From contig NC_083394.1 of the NCBI RefSeq assembly GCF_030864355.1, positions 620,001 to 684,000 on the forward strand: a DNA stretch of 64,000 nucleotides, in the 5' to 3' direction. The first letter of the stretch is position 1. Each line of letters begins with the position of its first letter. Shown here piece by piece: positions 44,142 through 55,029 of the stretch. A model generated the notes under the pieces. That model was not told where the DNA came from. It did no database searches and saw only the letters and a list, made by a program, of their open reading frames with translations. The stretch comes from Cutaneotrichosporon cavernicola. Lineage: Eukaryota > Basidiomycota > Tremellomycetes > Trichosporonales > Trichosporonaceae. A program made the position numbers and the translations under genes.

Positions 44142-44794
44142 CTAGTTACGGGCAGTCTCGCGGTCCAGGGCTGCCGTTAGCTCTGCTCTGGATGGAAAGC
44201 TAGACTCACGGTTGTAGAGGAGAAGCTTCTCGATCAGGTCGACGTGCGTGAGCACCATACGGCGACAACAGTAGCGCTTGAGCTGGAGCTTGTCGAGCGC
44301 GTCACTGGCGTCAGTCACTGCCGAGGCTTGTCCACGCGACACTGGACTTGACAAGGGACACTGGCGCCGCTTGAGATGTTTGGCCAAGTCCCCTCCCCCG
44401 CTCTGCTCCGACCACACTCACCCCTCATCAACACCCGCCGCGAGTAGCTCGAGATACGCCTCCCACAGGTTTCCGACGACTTTGCCGCACGAGAAGCAGC
44501 GGACTGGGATGATCTGGTGTGAGCTCACATCAACGAGAAAACAGCGGGCAAGACAGGGTTAGCAGGACGACGGGGCGGCCAGAGATGGAGATGAGCACCA
44601 TATGGTGCCAGTGGAAGAATGACAGTATCCTCTTCCTCTTCCCTCTCACACGTTCCGCGCCGCGTCCCATGTCAACGCCAGAACGAGGTAAACACCCCCT
44701 GCCCGCCTCCAACGCAGACAACATTTCCCGCTACTGAAAAACACAGCCGCTGTATATGCGGGCGACGCGGGCGACCCGGACCGCGACTCACCAT
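44142..44794 (-). CDS. RPB10: RNA polymerase I/II/III shared subunit RPB10 (RPABC5)
   Basis: Four exons, 44792-44794 (the ATG alone), 44422-44513, 44210-44304 and 44142-44170, with introns of 278, 117 and 39 nt, give 72 residues. The product starts [18 protein letters not shown], with the zinc-binding CxxC, then [18 protein letters not shown] with the second cysteine pair, and ends [14 protein letters not shown]. The family is normally about 70 residues and begins MIIPVRCF, so the intron right after the start codon is well supported (ATG|GTGAGT...ACCAG|ATCATCC). This is a small zinc-bound subunit shared by all three polymerases. Its stop is 33 bp from the RPN14 stop (convergent). Confidence 0.95.
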
Positions 44795-45362
44795 TGTTGT
44801 TGTCGGAGTGGATGGTGGTTGAGGATTAATTGGAGATGAGATGACAACATTTCGAGATGCCACTTGGTCGGCAAAATTTAATCCCGTTGCCACCCAACTG
44901 TCTCGAATAGCCACCGAGAATCTCACTCAAACTCGACACGACTCACGCATTCAGATTGGGAGACCGAGACTTTGGGATGGCGAGCATGATTGAGGGGGCT
45001 CTGCGATCCTTGGCTTGATGTTGATGTTGATGTGGGATGGCGGGGCAGGGCTCAGAGATTGGCTACGACGCTCAGCCTTTCCACCTCGAGTGCCATGCAC
45101 TTGGCGTACCACTCGGCTCAGCGCATCAACTCTTTCCGTAAGCCATAGTCATATCCATATCCATAAGGAGGATATCAATAGGACTATGGGCGTCCGAGTC
45201 CGAGTCCGAGTCCGAGTCCGAGTTGGCTGGGTGGAGGTGCGGCGAGGTCCGATGCCGAAATCTCGTTCCGAGGATCCAAGAAGTTGACCAAAATAGTGGG
45301 CTGACTGACCATTTCGTCATTCTCTCTCCTCTCCTCTGTTACTCATAAAACCTCCCTCGATA
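44795..45362. other. 568-bp divergent promoter region with hexamer repeat
   Basis: Lies between RPB10 (minus) and OCT1 (plus). It carries the GTCCGA repeat at 45192-45223 and a palindromic-like CATATCCATATCCAT stretch near 45149-45163. No coding frame is supported. Confidence 0.5.
45192..45223 (+). repeat. hexamer repeat GTCCGA
   Basis: Five perfect tandem copies plus two bases, 140 bp upstream of the OCT1 start. Confidence 0.92.
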
Positions 45363-47826
45363 ATGACATCGAGGGCCCTTTGCGTGACACGCGCCGCGCT
45401 CCGGCCACACCGAGCGGCGCCGTCCTCCCTCGCTCGTTGTCTCACCACCTCCACCTCGCGGCCCACCTCCATCCCCACCTCGGTCCTGTCCACGCGCGCC
45501 TCCCTTGCCGCTCCTTTCCGTCCCTCCAACCCAAGATCGAACGCTGCCGCTGCAGCTTTCGCATCTCCGGTATCTACCCCCGCCAAAGATGGCGACGAGC
45601 TCAAACAGCTCTTTGACGACGACTACTCGGCCCCCACAGGCGGCCTCTTCTCCGGCCAAGAAGGTCTCTTCACTTACGGGCCCTTGACGCACGCCAAAGC
45701 CCTACGCCCACTCACGGAACGCACGCTGGTACACGTCCGCGCCATTGTTGAGCGGATAGCGCGCGCACCCACCGTCGGACCCGCCGAACTGAGGTTGGTC
45801 GTCAAGAACCTCGACCGACTGAGCGACCTCCTCTGCGGCGTGATCGACATGTGCGAGCTCGTACGCAATGCGCACCCCGAACCTGCGTGGGTCGCCGAGG
45901 CCGACCGTGCGTACGACCGTCTCTGCAGTTACATGAACGAGCTGAATACGCACCGCGGGCTATTTGAGGCGCTCGTCGCTACTCTTGAGGCGGAACACAA
46001 CCCGCCCCTTAGCCATGCTGAGAGGCAGGTCGCGCTCACGTTCCTGCGCGACTTTGAGAAGAGCGGAATCGACCTTCCTCCTGAGCGTCGGGCGCGTTTC
46101 GTCGAGCTTTCCGACTCGCTCCTGGGTTTGGGACGGAGCTTCCTCTCCAACGCCAGCGCACCACCCGTCTCTACCCCGCCGGTCGAGATCCCAGATCAAC
46201 TGCTGAGCGGCCTGCCGCCTCATTTTGTCGACACACTCCCTCGCAGCAAGGGTGTGGTGTTCGTCATGCCGGGCAGTTGGGAGGCTCAGGTGATTCAGCG
46301 ATACGCACCGCAGAGCGAGGCGCGGCACCTCGCGTACGTCGGCAACGCGCGGGCCGACCCCGACCGCGTGGGCGTGTTGGAGGAGATGCTCGCGCAGCGC
46401 GCCGAGCTGGCTGGTGTGCTCGGCAAGGACTCGTGGGCCGAGGTCGCGCTCGTGGACAAGATGGCCAAGACCCCGTCCAACGTCTGGGGCTTCCTCACGT
46501 CCTTGGCCGACCACCACCGTACCCAGGCAGCGGACGACGTGGCCGTCCTCGCGCGCCTCAAGGCGCAGGCTACCGGAATGGACAGGTCTGGCCCGCTGCC
46601 GCATCTCTACGCTTGGGACAGGGACTACTTCTCCGAGAAGTATGCGCAGAGCCAGGCTCCCGCTAGTCTCGCGCCTCTCGCACCCTACTTCTCCGTGGGG
46701 ACGGTGATGCGCGGCCTCTCCCGCCTCTTTTCGAGGTTGTACGGTATCTCGTTCCGACCGGCGACGCCAGGTCCGGGTGAGACGTGGCACCCTTCCGTGC
46801 GCCGGCTCGACGTCGTGGACGAGGAGCAAGGCACCATCGGCGTCATTTACTGTGACCTGTTCTCGCGCGAGGGCAAACCGCCCAGCGCTGCGCACTACAC
46901 CGTGCGCTGCTCTCGGCGGGTGGACGACGACGACGTGCGTGGCGACGGCCTGCCCGAGGGTTGGGACTCACGATGGGGACCGGGCCTCGAGACGGAGGGC
47001 GACGCTGTGCGCGGCATGACGGGGCGATACCAGCTCCCGATTGTTGTGCTGTGCACCGACTTTGGGAACGATGCGAACCGCCCCGCTCTGCTGGGCTGGC
47101 ATGAAGTCGAGACGCTCTTCCACGAGATGGGCCACGCCATGCACTGTGAGTTGACGCTAGCTAGCTTCCAATAGGTGTCGAAACGCATAGCTAACCCCAG
47201 CGATGATCGGACGGACAGAATATCACAATGTGAGCGGGACGCGCTGCGCGACCGACTTTGTCGAGTTCCCCTCAATCCTGATGGAGCACTTTGTCAAGTC
47301 TCCCAGCGTGCTCGCCCTCTTTGCGGAGCACTACGAGGCTGGGCGACCTCTCCCACCCGCCCTCTTCCAAAACCACATGGCGCTCCAGTCCTCTCTCGCG
47401 GCGCTCGAGACCCACGGACAGATCATCATGGCCATGCTCGACCACCAGTACCACGCCCTCGCGCCCGGCGAGGCAGTCGACAGCACGGCCGTCTACACGG
47501 CGCTGCAGGAGCGCGTCGGCGTGATCCCGCCCGTCGAGGGAACGGCATGGCAGACCCAGTTCGGGCACCTGTATGGGTACGGCGCGACGTACTACTCGTA
47601 CCTGTTTGACCGTGCGATCGCGGGCAAGGTATTCGGCACGCTGTTTGCGGCGGACCCGCTGAGCCGCGAGGCGGGCGAGGTGCTCAAGAAGCGCCTGCTG
47701 TGCTGGGGCGGCGGCAGGGATCCATGGGAGATGGTGGGCGACGTGGTTGGCGGGGCGGAGGGCGAGGCTGTTGCGCGCGGCGACGAGCGCGCGATGCAGC
47801 TCGTCGGCGGGTGGTATGTCAAGTAG
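45363..47826 (+). CDS. OCT1: mitochondrial intermediate peptidase (M3 metallopeptidase)
   Basis: Exons 45363-47145 and 47201-47826, with a 55-nt intron, give 802 residues. The N terminus ([20 protein letters not shown]) is a mitochondrial presequence. The zinc motif HEMGHAMH lies at residues 587-594, immediately before the intron; the second exon continues [20 protein letters not shown] and [12 protein letters not shown], the third-ligand region and hallmark of oligopeptidase family M3. [11 protein letters not shown] with [13 protein letters not shown] upstream is specific for intermediate peptidases. The enzyme trims an octapeptide from a class of imported precursors after MPP cleavage in the matrix. 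Length is usual for fungal OCT1. Confidence 0.95.
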
Positions 47827-48180
47827 ATGTTGTATGCATCCACCAACATGTATGCACTGATCTGCTTGATTGGGGATTTGGCGCTAGGTGGGTTGTTTGG
47901 TTCCAACGTTCCGTGGCGACAAAGTCCAGTCGGAGCGCCAGCCATGTCAGTTTGTTCCACAGGTCAGCCATGTCCCGATATCGACATGTACTGTGGGTAC
48001 TTGCTGAATGACCGACTGTCGACCTTGTCGCGTTCACATCTATTGTGTCTTTCCGCATACCTCTGACACATCCGGGACAGGAATGTTGCTGAATATAGTT
48101 TTGGTCTGGACCACCCCGAAATAAACGAGGCGCGATACCATCTATAAAAAAGACGAGATGTATTCTCGTCAGTGAAGCGA

Positions 48181-48275
48181 CAAAACAGTACATCGACAGC
48201 ACAAAACAGTACATCGACAGCACAAAACAGTACATCGACAGCACAAAACAGTACATCGACAGCACAAAACAGTAC
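48181..48275 (+). repeat. 21-bp tandem repeat, 4.5 copies
   Basis: Unit CAAAACAGTACATCGACAGC plus A, with essentially identical copies. Lack of divergence suggests recent expansion. It lies between OCT1 and the first serine-rich gene. Confidence 0.95.
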
Positions 48276-48519
48276 AGCATGACCTCATGCGTCTCACACG
48301 TTTCAGTTGTCGCAGCAGTTCTTACACTCACCAAACATGGAGCCAGTTCTTATACTTCCCAAACATCCTGCTCATCATGCTGGGCCCAGACCGCTCGCTC
48401 GATTTAGTTTGCTTGCAACTACGCCGCAGTACTGGCATCGCCTCGTCTAGTCGCTATCAGTCTAGCTCCTCTCAGATATAAACTAAACACCAAGCCTGTA
48501 TTCCCCATCTCTTGACAGC

Positions 48520-48559
48520 TTGACACTTGACACTTGACACTTGACACTTGACACTTGAC
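48520..48559 (+). repeat. 7-bp repeat TTGACAC just upstream of a start codon
   Basis: About six tandem copies ending about 20 bp before the ATG at 48580, so it is probably in the 5' untranslated region or core promoter. Confidence 0.92.
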
Positions 48560-48579
48560 AGCTTGACACCTTGACAACC

Positions 48580-49042
48580 ATGCGCGCCGTCCTCCTCACC
48601 CTCTTTGCCGTCGGCGTCCTCGCCCAGAGCTCCGAGTGAGTCCCATCTACCATCTACCATCTACCATCTACCATCTAACACCAGCCTGTCCGCTTCGTCC
48701 GCCCCCGCCTCGGGATCCTCCTCGGAATCCTCCAAGTCCAAGGAAACCCATTCATCGACACACAAGTCGAGCACCAAGACGGAGACCCACTCGGCCTCGG
48801 CCTCGGCCTCGGCCTCAGGCTCAGCCGAGCCCGCCGCAACGTCCATCGTGGCCCCCGTCGCTTCGGCAGACACCGCTGGTGCGAGCGATGTCATGGCTAG
48901 CGGTACTGGTACTGACACTGGCACTGCCGCTGGTGGTAGTGCTGTGGCGTCTGCCAGCGCCACGCCTCATTCGGGCGCCGGGGTCGTTGGCATCAACGCC
49001 GCTCTGGCAGTCGCTGGCCTCGGCATCGCCGCGCTCGTATAA
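48580..49042 (+). CDS. serine-rich GPI-type surface protein, copy 1
   Basis: Exons 48580-48635 and 48685-49042, with a 49-nt intron, give 137 residues. Signal peptide MRAVLLTLFAVGVLAQSS; then Ser/Thr/Ala-rich sequence with a SASASASASG run, predicted heavily O-glycosylated; then the hydrophobic tail VGINAALAVAGLGIAALV, a GPI-attachment signal. The same signal and tail (GINAALAV, GIAALV) recur in the gene at 49482, so the two are tandem paralogs. The intron contains a CATCTAC repeat of about five copies. Likely a wall mannoprotein of unknown role. Confidence 0.8.
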
Positions 49043-49481
49043 GGCCCTACTGTTGTATAGTATATTACAATGTGTGCTTGATGTGTAGAGAGATGAGACG
49101 TTTCACCCTGTCACTTAGCCTGCCATCTGCTCGAGCCTAATCTGAGGCACCCAGACGACGTGCCTCTGCCGTGCGGAGGTGCCGGTGCTTACCAATCCGG
49201 GGGTGCGTACAACATCCCCGAGGCCATCGACATCACTACGCCGCAGCACGGCACGCACCGCCTCTCGGCGTGCCTCGTTACTGAATGTGAATGAGGCAGT
49301 TCCGATGCTTGGCTGAACGACCGCTCCGCTCCACCCACAGCTGCCCAAACCCCTCTCACGATGCTAACCCCCTCGAACCAGCTGACCGTGTCGCCCCACC
49401 GAGCCGTGCAACTCGTTCCTTCCCAGCTCGAGTACATATAAGAGAGAGTTATCCAAGTGTGTAATCCCCATTTCCAGAATC
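49043..49481. other. intergenic, 0.44 kb, between tandem paralogs
   Basis: Contains TATATAAG at 49436-49443 about 40 bp upstream of the next ATG, a likely TATA box. No gene seen. Confidence 0.55.
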
Positions 49482-49890
49482 ATGCTCGCCTCACTTGTCC
49501 TCTTCGCCATCGGTGTCCTCGCCCAGAGCTCCCAGGACCCCGTCTCGTCGTGAGTTCTCTTCCTTGGCAAGCTAAAGAAGCGCGACCTCTGTCGCCTCGG
49601 TTCTCGCCAGCGAGTCAGCTCTCCCCACCGAGACTGGCTCGGCCTCTGGCGCTGAGACCCCCGCGTCCGAGTCCGCCGCTACCCCCACGGCGTCCGAGTC
49701 ACAGAACGCCGTCGAGTCCGCCACATCGGCCATCGCGTCCGCCATCAGCTCCATTACCGGCAGCCACAGTGGCAGCGAGGCTAGCGCCGCGGAATCTTCT
49801 CCTGCTGCGACGCCTACGGCCGCGGCCGGCTCGGTCGGCATCAACGCCGCGCTGGCTGTCGGAGCCCTCGGCATCGCTGCCCTCGTCTAG
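49482..49890 (+). CDS. serine-rich GPI-type surface protein, copy 2
   Basis: Exons 49482-49549 and 49581-49890, with a 31-nt intron (GTGAGT...GCTAAAGAAG), give 125 residues. Signal peptide MLASLVLFAIGVLAQSSQ; Ser/Ala/Thr/Glu-rich middle (ASESAATPTASES); GPI-type tail VGINAALAVGALGIAALV. It is clearly related to the neighbour at 48580, with the ends conserved and the middle diverged. The intron splits both copies at the same place, just after the signal peptide, supporting tandem duplication. Confidence 0.8.
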
Positions 49891-50775
49891 TCCTATACGG
49901 TGTATTATGCAGCAGATGGCCTGAATTACATGTACAAACGCAGTCCAGTTGAACAGTAGCGTGGGAGTCAGGTCCGCCACCTTAGCCGGCTGGCGCCCGG
50001 TGTCACCGCTCACCTTGGGGTGCGGGGGCTAGGCGAGTTGTGGAGCGTGTTATGGACGATATCTCGGCGACCTCGGGGGGATTGGGGTGTTCCTGGCTAT
50101 CTACTGTAGCACGGCTCAACAGGCTAAACAAGTAGCATCCGGACATGACACGGGTGGTGGCGCGGTACAAGCTGCCACTGCCCACGGATTGGGTTTTCTA
50201 CTTTGCCCGGCCACGGACTGGGCTTCTACTTTGCCCGCAAGGTCCGCCTACTTTGCCCGCAAGGTCCGCCGCTCGGCACCATTGCCGGGCGATGTCTGGC
50301 TGCACGTGAGCTCCACCCCTGGTGTCGAGCTCGCGTCCCAAGTGTCGTCATGTCGTTATCGCCGTGGCGGATTACAAGGCAGACTAATGCACCCCTGAAA
50401 CCGAAAATTGCCGAGATTGGTTGCTGGGTCACCGGGGCGGATGGCCAAATTCACACGGCAAAGGGTCAAGGCACGTCAAGGCACGGGGCACGCCAAGTCA
50501 AAGTGGCCGAATGACCTTTTTGTTTACAATTCAGTTCAAGGTGGCGACGAGGACGAGGCGAGCAAAGGAAACAACAGCGAGCGGACGCTACGTCCGCTCG
50601 GCTACGTCCACTACGTCAGCTGGTCAAGGAACAGCCAAGCCACTCTCGTTGGCAAAAGGGCCTGCCAGTGATGGTTACCAACTGCCCCACACACAAGGAG
50701 CCCCAGCGGGGTGGCAGTTGCCGATCTTAAATGGACTGGGGTGACTCCCTTCTTACATCACTTGTTACAACAACC
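49891..50775. other. intergenic, 0.88 kb, no gene seen
   Basis: Includes a short direct repeat around TACTTTGCCCGCAAGGTCCGCC (two copies near 50226-50269). It is the promoter side of the sugar transporter. Confidence 0.45.
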
Positions 50776-52722
50776 ATGGCCCACTCAAAGGACCAGTTCG
50801 ACGACAAGGGCTTCGAGATCGAGCACCAAGACCGCCGTCTCAGCACGGGCGTGACGGCCGACGACGTGGTCAACCCCCTCGCGGGGATGCCGCGCGACCA
50901 ACTGCTCGCCGAAGCCGACGCGTTCGTCGACAACTTTGGTTTCCAGGCAGACCGCGATGCTTTCCGCCGCGGCGCACTCGTCGCACAGCGTCCCAGGGAG
51001 TTTGAATCCATCGACTGTCTTAGCGACGACGACAAGGTTGCTCTGGCCAGCGAGCGCGACCATATTTGGCGCCAACCACGTGCACTGATCGTATCGGGTC
51101 AGTTAATAGTTATCGATTGGTCCCGCTGACTGGTAGTTGTGGTTTGCGCCCTCGGAGCCGCCACGCAGGGATGGGACCAGACCGGTTCGAACGGTGCCAA
51201 CCTCTCCTTCCCTCTCGAATTCGGTATCGGCGCAGCCGAGGGCCAGCCGGGATGGCAGGCTGACGAGTGGACCGTCGGTCTTGTCAACGGCTCCGTTTAC
51301 ATCTCTGCAGCGCTTATCGGCGCGTGGCTCTCAGACCCGCTCAACCACTATTTTGGTCGACGCGGTGAAATCTTCAGTAGGTAGATTCTCATCAACGCTG
51401 ACTCAGTTACTGGAATTATCCTCATCATCACCCCGATTGCGTCCGGCTTTACTCGTACTTGGGAACAACTCACGGCGGTTCGTCTAATCATGGGTGTCGG
51501 AGTCGGAGCCAAAGCTGCCACCGTCCCGATGTACTGTGCCGAGCTGTCGCCCGCCCGCATCCGCGGCGCCCTCACCATGGGCTGGCAGCTGTGGACTGCG
51601 TTCGGCATTTTCCTGGGTTTCTGCGCCAATGCCGCCGTCATGAACACGGGTAAAATTGCTTGGCGCCTCCAGCTCGGATCGGCCTTCATCCCCGCTGTGC
51701 CACTTACTCTCTTTGTGTATTTCTGCCCCGAGTCGCCTCGGTGGTTGATGAAGAAGGGGCGGATGATGGCCGCATGGAAGGCCATGAAGAGGGTACGCCA
51801 TACCGAGCTCCAAGCCGCCCGCGACTTGTTCTACGCCTACGTCCTCTACTCTGAGGAACAGAAGATTGTCCAGGGAGCCACATACTATACCCGTCTAGTC
51901 GAGCTGTTCACCATCCCTCGCTGCCGGCGTGCAACCGTGGCTGCAAGTGTGGTTATGCTCGCCCAGCAGATGTGTGGTATCAACATTATGGCGTTCTACT
52001 CCTCAACCATCTTCAAGCGCGGCGGCTTCAGCGACAGGCAAGCGCTATTTGCGTCAATCGGTTTCGGTGCCCTCAACTTTGTTTTCGCCATTCCGGCCGT
52101 TTTCACAATCGACACATTCGGTCGCCGTGCCCTTCTCCTCACGACCTTCCCGATCATGTGCATCACCCTTTTCATCGGAGGATTCATGTTCCTCATCGAC
52201 AACCTCGTGGTATCTACCGGTCTAGTGGCCCTCTTCGTCTACCTCTTTACCATTGCGTATTCGGTCGGCGAGGGCCCAGTTCCCTTCATGTACTCGGCCG
52301 AAGTGTTCCCCCTGGCCCAGCGCGAACAGGGAATGGCGTGGAGTGTCTGCGTCTGCTTCTTCTTCGGCGCAGTCCTTTCATTTACGTTCCCAATCATGCT
52401 GCGTACCTTTACGCCGACTGGTGCATTCGTCTTCTACGCCGGCCTCAATGCCCTCGCATTCTTCATGATCTTCCTCTGGGTCCCCGAGACCAAGCAACTC
52501 ACCCTCGAAGAACTGGACCAGACATTTAGCGTCAAGACCAGCACATTCATCAAGCATAACATCCGCACTGTGGTGCCATGGTGGTTCAAGCGCTACATCC
52601 TCCGCAAGAAGGACATTGGACCGTGTCCGCCAATCCAGATCGAGCGTTCCAGCAGCCTTTCTCCTGTACAGACGCTCTCGCTTGAGGCATCCAGCACACC
52701 GAATGGAGCTGAGAAAGCCTAG
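50776..52722 (+). CDS. MFS sugar/polyol transporter
   Basis: Three exons, 50776-51097, 51137-51376 and 51407-52722, with introns of 39 and 30 nt, give 625 residues. A hydrophilic N terminus of about 105 residues (FVDNFGFQADRDAFRRGAL) is typical of basidiomycete sugar transporters. Helix 1 has GAATQGWDQTGSNGANLSFP. Sugar-porter motifs are NHYFGRRGEIF, VRLIMGVGVGAKAATVPMY, AELSPARIRGALTMGWQLW, PESPRWLMKKGR, DTFGRRALLL, EGPVPFMYSAEVFPLAQRE and VPETKQLTLEELDQTF. Twelve membrane segments fit. The TGSNGANLSFP segment marks a group often linked to polyol or galacturonate uptake, but the substrate is not determined. I used the ATG at 50776 because it has a CAACCATGG context. Confidence 0.9.
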
Positions 52723-53359
52723 ATTCCGAAGATTGTACGGTGTTGTGTAGCCTAAAGCAGGCAATACAATTCGTCATGTTAAACAATTGTGGAGTGCATG
52801 GGCTGGGAGTGTTGTAGTGCTCGAGCCCCTTAACTGCGAGCCCCTTAAAGTGCGCGCACGTTCAACCGTATTCGATGCATCGTACATTCACTCTACAACA
52901 GGGAGGATGAGTTTATCAAAATATCTTGAATCGTAGTTGAGAGCGCGCCCCGGGGGTAGGTAAACTGTCAAGTCAGAACGGCGCGAGACCAAACTTTCGG
53001 TCCCATAATAGAGTAAATATCAATAATCCTCAGACGGAGATCCACTGTCACAAGAAGCCTGTTTAGACAAGTGCGCCAACTATCAAAGTAGTTCTCTTCC
53101 CAGTCTGGAGAAAGTATCAATAAGTGTACAGTGAGAGACGACGACAATTTTGCAAAGTAGGATGCTGGCTTCAAAACATCTAGAGAGCGTTTTCAGGGAC
53201 TCTGAGTGCATTCAATAGATGTACCCGTTGGGTGGCGTTACCAGCTCTTGTGGGTAGTGCCGTTCAGTCTGACATGCTGCACGTTGATCCGAGAATAGCG
53301 TGGCTGTGGCCCCTCCATAACGTTCCAGAAAACCATATACATCGTCACCCCACAGTAAC
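52723..53359. other. intergenic between convergent transporters, 0.64 kb
   Basis: 3' ends of two genes. AT-richer than its surroundings. A doubled AGCCCCTTAA element occurs at 52825-52847. No gene seen. Confidence 0.5.
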
Positions 53360-55029
53360 CTAGTAGACATACTCAAAGTTGGGGTTGGTCTTGTCCGTGA
53401 GACCGACGGTGAAGGCCGTGGTGGCCTGCGACTGCATCTCGTCGCCCCCAGCCAAGCGGAGTGCCTCGCGCTGCTTGGCCTTCTTCTTGTTCTCCCAGAT
53501 GAAGGCGTAGCGGAGCACGACGAAGAGTGCGAGCTCGATGCAGTTGGCGACGAGGAGCGATCCAATGCCGAGCTGGTACTTGGGCGCCTGTTCGGTCTTG
53601 TAGAAGAAGGGGCCGACAATGTTACCGATGCACGCGCCGAACCAGATCATGCCGCTGGTGATCATGAGCTTGGTCTGGCCGCCGGTGTTGGACGTGATGA
53701 GTGAGAGGGACAGGACAAAGGAGGCCTGGTACGATCCGGTGAGGTAGAAGCAGATGAGGCGGCCGACGTAGGCCTTCTCGGGAGCGAGGAGGAAACCGAG
53801 CGCACCGGCAATAGTGGGGAGCATGAAGAGGGCACAGACGAGAGTGCGGCTGTTCTTGGGAAGGCGCGAGTTCATCCATGCTCCCAGCGAGATCCAAATA
53901 ACCACAAGCGCTCCCTGGGGAATACCGAGGAGCGCCGTCTCGAGGGTGTCGAACCCGAGACCCTTGATGACAAGAGTGGAGAAGTTGGACAGACCACCGT
54001 TAGGGACATTGGCGACGAGACCCAGAAGCCTATTTTGTCAGCCGGGAAAATTAAGCCAGACTTACATGAACAGCCAGGTCTTGTAGTCGAAGAAGGCCTC
54101 CTTGATCTGGTTGATGTCGATGCTCCGGTGCTGGCGACCGGTCTGGTTACCTGCGACACGGGCGATCATGACGAGTTTCTCCTCATGCGTAAAGCCGCGG
54201 AAGCTAGCCACCGTGTTTGGGAGGAGGAAAGCAATGACCACACCCCAAAGGAGGCAGAATGCGCCAACGATCAAGAACTCAAGACGCCAACTAGCGATTG
54301 AGCCCCTGATGTGACCGATACCGTAGCCGATCAAACCGCCGCCAGCGACACCGACGCCGTTCCACACATACCAAGCCGAAATACGGGATGGCTGTTCCTC
54401 GCGACGGTAGAACATGGTCGTAAACAGCATGAATGCCGGGTCGGCAATCGCCTCGAATGCTCCTCCCAATACGCGGAGAGCGGCCAGTCCAGCAAAGTTT
54501 GTTACGGCAGTTTGGCACATGAGCAAGACGCCCCACATGCAGATGTTGAAGCCGAGGTAGTAGGCGGGCGGCGAACGCTGCATCAACAGGTTGGATGGGA
54601 TGGCCCACACCAACCAGCCGAAGTAGAAGATGGACGAGAGCCAGTTGTAGTCGGTCTTGTGGAGGTTGAGGTCCTCCTTGATCCCGAAGATGGCTGCGTA
54701 TGAGAGGGTGGTCTTGTCGACATAGCTGGGTTGTCAGTCTGGAACATTCTGTCTGCTCACTAGAAGAAATAACACACGCCGAGAATAGGGATGATGCGCA
54801 TGTCGAGCTTACGCCGCACGCGCTTCTCCAGCACAGGGTCAATGTCGCCGTCGACACCATACTTGGCCAGCGCCTCGTCGTAGATATCCGCCTCGGCCTG
54901 GGTGACGCCCTTGGGCAGTTCCACGCTCTGGAGGTCGGTCTGGTCGACGGCCTCCTTGTCGGTCGCGTGCGATGGCGTCCGTTCCATGGTCATGTTGTTT
55001 TTTTGTGGGATGAGGGCTTTGCAAGACAT
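53360..55029 (-). CDS. MFS anion:cation symporter, Dal5/allantoate permease family
   Basis: Three exons, 54761-55029, 54066-54725 and 53360-54029, with introns of 35 and 36 nt, give 532 residues; starting at the in-frame ATG at 54993 would give 520. Motifs are RRKLDMRIIPILGVCYFFYY, VDKTTLSYAAIFGIKEDLNL, WLVWAIPSNLLMQRSP, LGGAFEAIADPAFMLFTTMF and FYRREEQPSRISAWYVWNG, the standard pattern of fungal Dal5-type permeases. Such proteins take up allantoate, ureidosuccinate, nicotinate or other carboxylates. The substrate here is open. Twelve helices are present and no key motif is missing. Confidence 0.9.

Larger units (their letters stand above)
47827..48579. other. intergenic, 0.75 kb, repeat-rich
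   Basis: Holds a TATA-like TCTATAAAAAAG at 48141-48152, the 21-bp tandem repeat (48181-48275) and the 7-bp repeat (48520-48559). No coding frame is supported apart from shadow reading of the repeat. Confidence 0.6.

Noticed and set aside
44210..44417. Unspliced RPB10 reading frame with a 23-residue C-terminal extension
   Set aside because: Splicing 44171-44209 gives [14 protein letters not shown], matching the family end and length better.
45960..46895. 311-residue minus-strand frame in OCT1
   Set aside because: Antisense to a clearly conserved metallopeptidase; high GC third positions create such frames.
48181..48275. CRISPR-like direct repeats
   Set aside because: The units are directly adjacent with no spacers, so this is a simple tandem repeat in a eukaryote.
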